Source: Prosopocoilus inquinatus (lineage: Eukaryota; Arthropoda; Insecta; Coleoptera; Lucanidae). From it: DNA of 64,000 nt. Under the pieces are notes generated by a model. That model worked only from the letters and a program-made list of their open reading frames with translations, ran no database searches and was not told where the DNA came from. The position numbers and the translations under genes were made by a program. The first letter of the stretch is position 1, and the number at the start of each line of letters is the position of its first letter. Positions 62,440 to 64,000 of this stretch are shown piece by piece. Where the stretch lies: assembly GCA_036172665.1 (NCBI GenBank), contig CM069871.1, positions 1,550,001 through 1,614,000 of the forward strand, read 5' to 3'.

Positions 62440-63729
62440 ATTTTTCTGTTAAAAATTCATTAGAATTTATTGAAAAATTAAAAAATCTAGAAATAAAACC
62501 AAACGAAATTTTAGTATCCTTCGATGTCACTTCGTTATTTCCTAGTATACCTGTAAAAACCACCTTAGATTACCTGAAAGAACTTTTATCAAAGAATAGC
62601 TTCGATAAGGAGGAAGTGGATGAATTAATAAAACTCACTAGTTTATGCATGAATCAAAATTTCTTTAAATTTAACAACGAGTTTTACCAACAATTGGAAG
62701 GGGCAGCCATGGGAAATAGCTTGTCACCGTTTATGGCAAATCTGTTTATGGGTAAATTTGAAACGGAACTTAAAGCCTCTTTAGATTATTTCCCTAAAAT
62801 CTGGGTGAGATACGTCGATGATATATTTTGTGTTTTTGACCAAAGTAAATGTTCACTAGAGGAATTCCTTAAAAGTTTAAACTCTAAATTCACCACCATC
62901 AAATTTACCTATGAAATTGAAACTAACAATAAACTACCCTTTTTAGACACATTAGTAACTAGAAATAGTAATAAATTAGAATTTAACGTTTATAGGAAAT
63001 CTACTAATGTTAATAGATTCATTCCCGCGGATTCAAATCATTGCAAACAATATAAATTAGCGGCCTTAAATTTCTTAGTGCATAGGATGCTGACATTCCC
63101 TTTATCAACTGTTAATTATAGTAAAGAACTTCAAGAAATTATTAAAATCGCCACGTACAATGGTTACCAATCCGATGTAATCTATAACATTATTAGAAAA
63201 CAAAAACAAAAATTAGAGATTAATAAAATAACCACACTAAATTCTGACAAAATAGGTGAGGTAGATTATAAGAAAATTGTAAAAATGCCGTTTTATCCTC
63301 AATATACTAAAGGGTTGAATACAATTTTTTAAAAAATTAGGTTTAAGAATAGTTTACACCAACAATAACAGCTTAAAATCGTTGCTGGGAAATCCAAAAG
63401 ATAAAGTAGATTCGGAGGATAAATCAGGTATATATAAAATTAGTTGTAAAAATTGTGATCAAATTTATGTAGGGCAAACAAAAAGATCCTTAAAAATTAG
63501 ATTCAAAGAACACTTGGCTCATTTAAAATACAAACGCTTTGATAAATCCAGTGTTGCCTTACACATGCTTGAAAACAATCATTCGGTAAATAAAATAGAT
63601 TTAATCAAACAAATTAATAACAAAACAAACCTAGATTCTTTCGAAAGCTTGGAGATTCACAAAAATAGGAATAGATTAATGAATTTTGAGAAGTCCGGGC
63701 CGACCGCTTCTTGCCTCTTCGACCTTTAG
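62440..63729 (+). pseudogene. Penelope-like RT and GIY-YIG endonuclease ORF, truncated and frameshifted
   Basis: The frame is open from about 62440. RT block A appears as SFDVTSLFPSIP (about 62517), then EGAAMGNSLSPFMANL (a Penelope-type RT block) and the catalytic YVDD at 62811-62822, followed by KLPFLDTLV. RT blocks before A are missing (5' truncation). The frame stops at 63330-63332 in a T-run followed by an A-run; one T too many accounts for the shift. The other frame resumes with NNNSLKSLLGN and the endonuclease domain: GIYKI (63427), CDQIYVGQTKRSL and an R..EHL helix, ending SCLFDL at 63729. Aside from this single shift the coding sequence has no further stop, so decay is slight. Confidence 0.9.
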
Positions 63730-63831
63730 ATTTTCGAAGAATCCCGGTTTGCTTTGCATGCATAATACGGTACAAAGAAAGTGAGGGGGGAGTGCGGCTA
63801 GTCTAGTTTAGTTTATTTGTTGTTTTAAAGT

Positions 63832-63900
63832 TTAATATCAGTTTAGCGCTGAAGATGGTAACTTCGTTACCGAAATACGTATTCGCTTTCAGTGAATTAA
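63832..63900 (+). ncRNA. Hammerhead ribozyme motif in right Penelope arm
   Basis: Core CTGAAGA (63849-63855), stem II GGTAAC/GTTACC with loop TTC, GAAA (63872-63875). Stem III is a loopless ATAC/GTAT (63875-63882), and the predicted cut is after T63883. Stem I has an inner helix AGCG/CGCT (63845-63848 with 63884-63887) and an outer helix TTAAT/ATTAA (63832-63836 with 63896-63900) around an internal loop. One extra T (63856) between the core and stem II departs from the strict consensus. Hammerheads are a known feature of Penelope-like terminal repeats. Confidence 0.75.
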
Positions 63901-63949
63901 TGTGGTCGAGGGGTTTTCTCACTATTTATCCTTGGAAACCTTTGTGCTG

Positions 63950-64000
63950 ATAATAGTTTCCTAGGATATTAACCGACGGTTAAATTTATCAGGAGGTGGT
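63950..64000. repeat. Outer inverted repeat around the Penelope insertion, right (cut by window edge)
   Basis: GATAATAGTTTCCTAGGATA then TTAACCGACGGTTAAATTTA and AGGAGGTGGT is the inverse of 62134-62187 with a few changes. Confidence 0.6.

Larger units (their letters stand above)
62221..63928 (+). mobile_element. Penelope-like retroelement, 5'-truncated, with inverted 219-bp terminal arms
   Basis: A 3' part of a Penelope-like element (RT plus GIY-YIG endonuclease) lies between two inverted copies of its own 3' end (62221-62439 and 63710-63928). I see no difference between the arms. The right arm begins inside the last codons of the ORF, so the left copy is an inverted 3' end joined to a 5'-truncated body, an arrangement known for Penelope terminal repeats. 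Each arm carries a hammerhead motif. No clear target duplication was found. Confidence 0.9.

Overview
The window looks like a piece of an AT-rich insect nuclear genome; a beetle or another holometabolous insect is my guess, not something the sequence proves. Every recognisable host gene is split by short GT-AG introns. The gene set is typical of insects: swiss cheese/NTE, a SMYD3-like methyltransferase, BiP, porphobilinogen synthase and an alpha nicotinic acetylcholine receptor subunit. The rest is largely transposons, foldback elements and tandem repeats. I joined exons by reading splice sites and phase by hand, and all exon phases used below are consistent.

Layout. 1-5353 (-): 5' part of sws (NTE/PNPLA6), cut by the window edge. 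7186-9652 (+): SMYD3-like gene, divergent from sws. 10184-12837 (-): BiP/Hsc70-3, convergent with SMYD3, with a readable core promoter near 13.3 kb and UPR-like sites behind it. 13.6-17.4 kb: intergenic with MITE-like inverted repeats and a 1.2 kb hAT-like element. 17531-18892 (-): complete porphobilinogen synthase. 19-22.6 kb: nested palindromic elements. 22683-41001 (-): 3' two thirds of an alpha nAChR gene. Its 16.2 kb intron holds a 3.7 kb satellite, several foldback elements and a 480-bp tandem repeat. 41-62 kb: no host exon that I can see, only repeats. These include a roughly 180-bp tandem array, a LINE RT scrap, a large inverted duplication (46.9-49.4 kb against 55.0-57.7 kb), a 920-bp tandem array that starts at a hAT terminus, and several MITEs. 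62.2-63.9 kb: a Penelope-like retroelement fragment between two apparently identical 219-bp inverted copies of its 3' end.

The most interesting signal is a set of hammerhead ribozymes. One complete type I hammerhead with strong covarying stems lies at 45958-46046 outside any recognisable retroelement ORF. Two mirror-image copies sit in the Penelope arms, and decayed copies lie at 3.84-3.99 kb, 42.5-42.8 kb and 45.8 kb. The five host genes are unrelated housekeeping or neuronal genes (lipid esterase, protein methylation, ER chaperone, haem synthesis, synaptic receptor), and nothing suggests they act as a unit.
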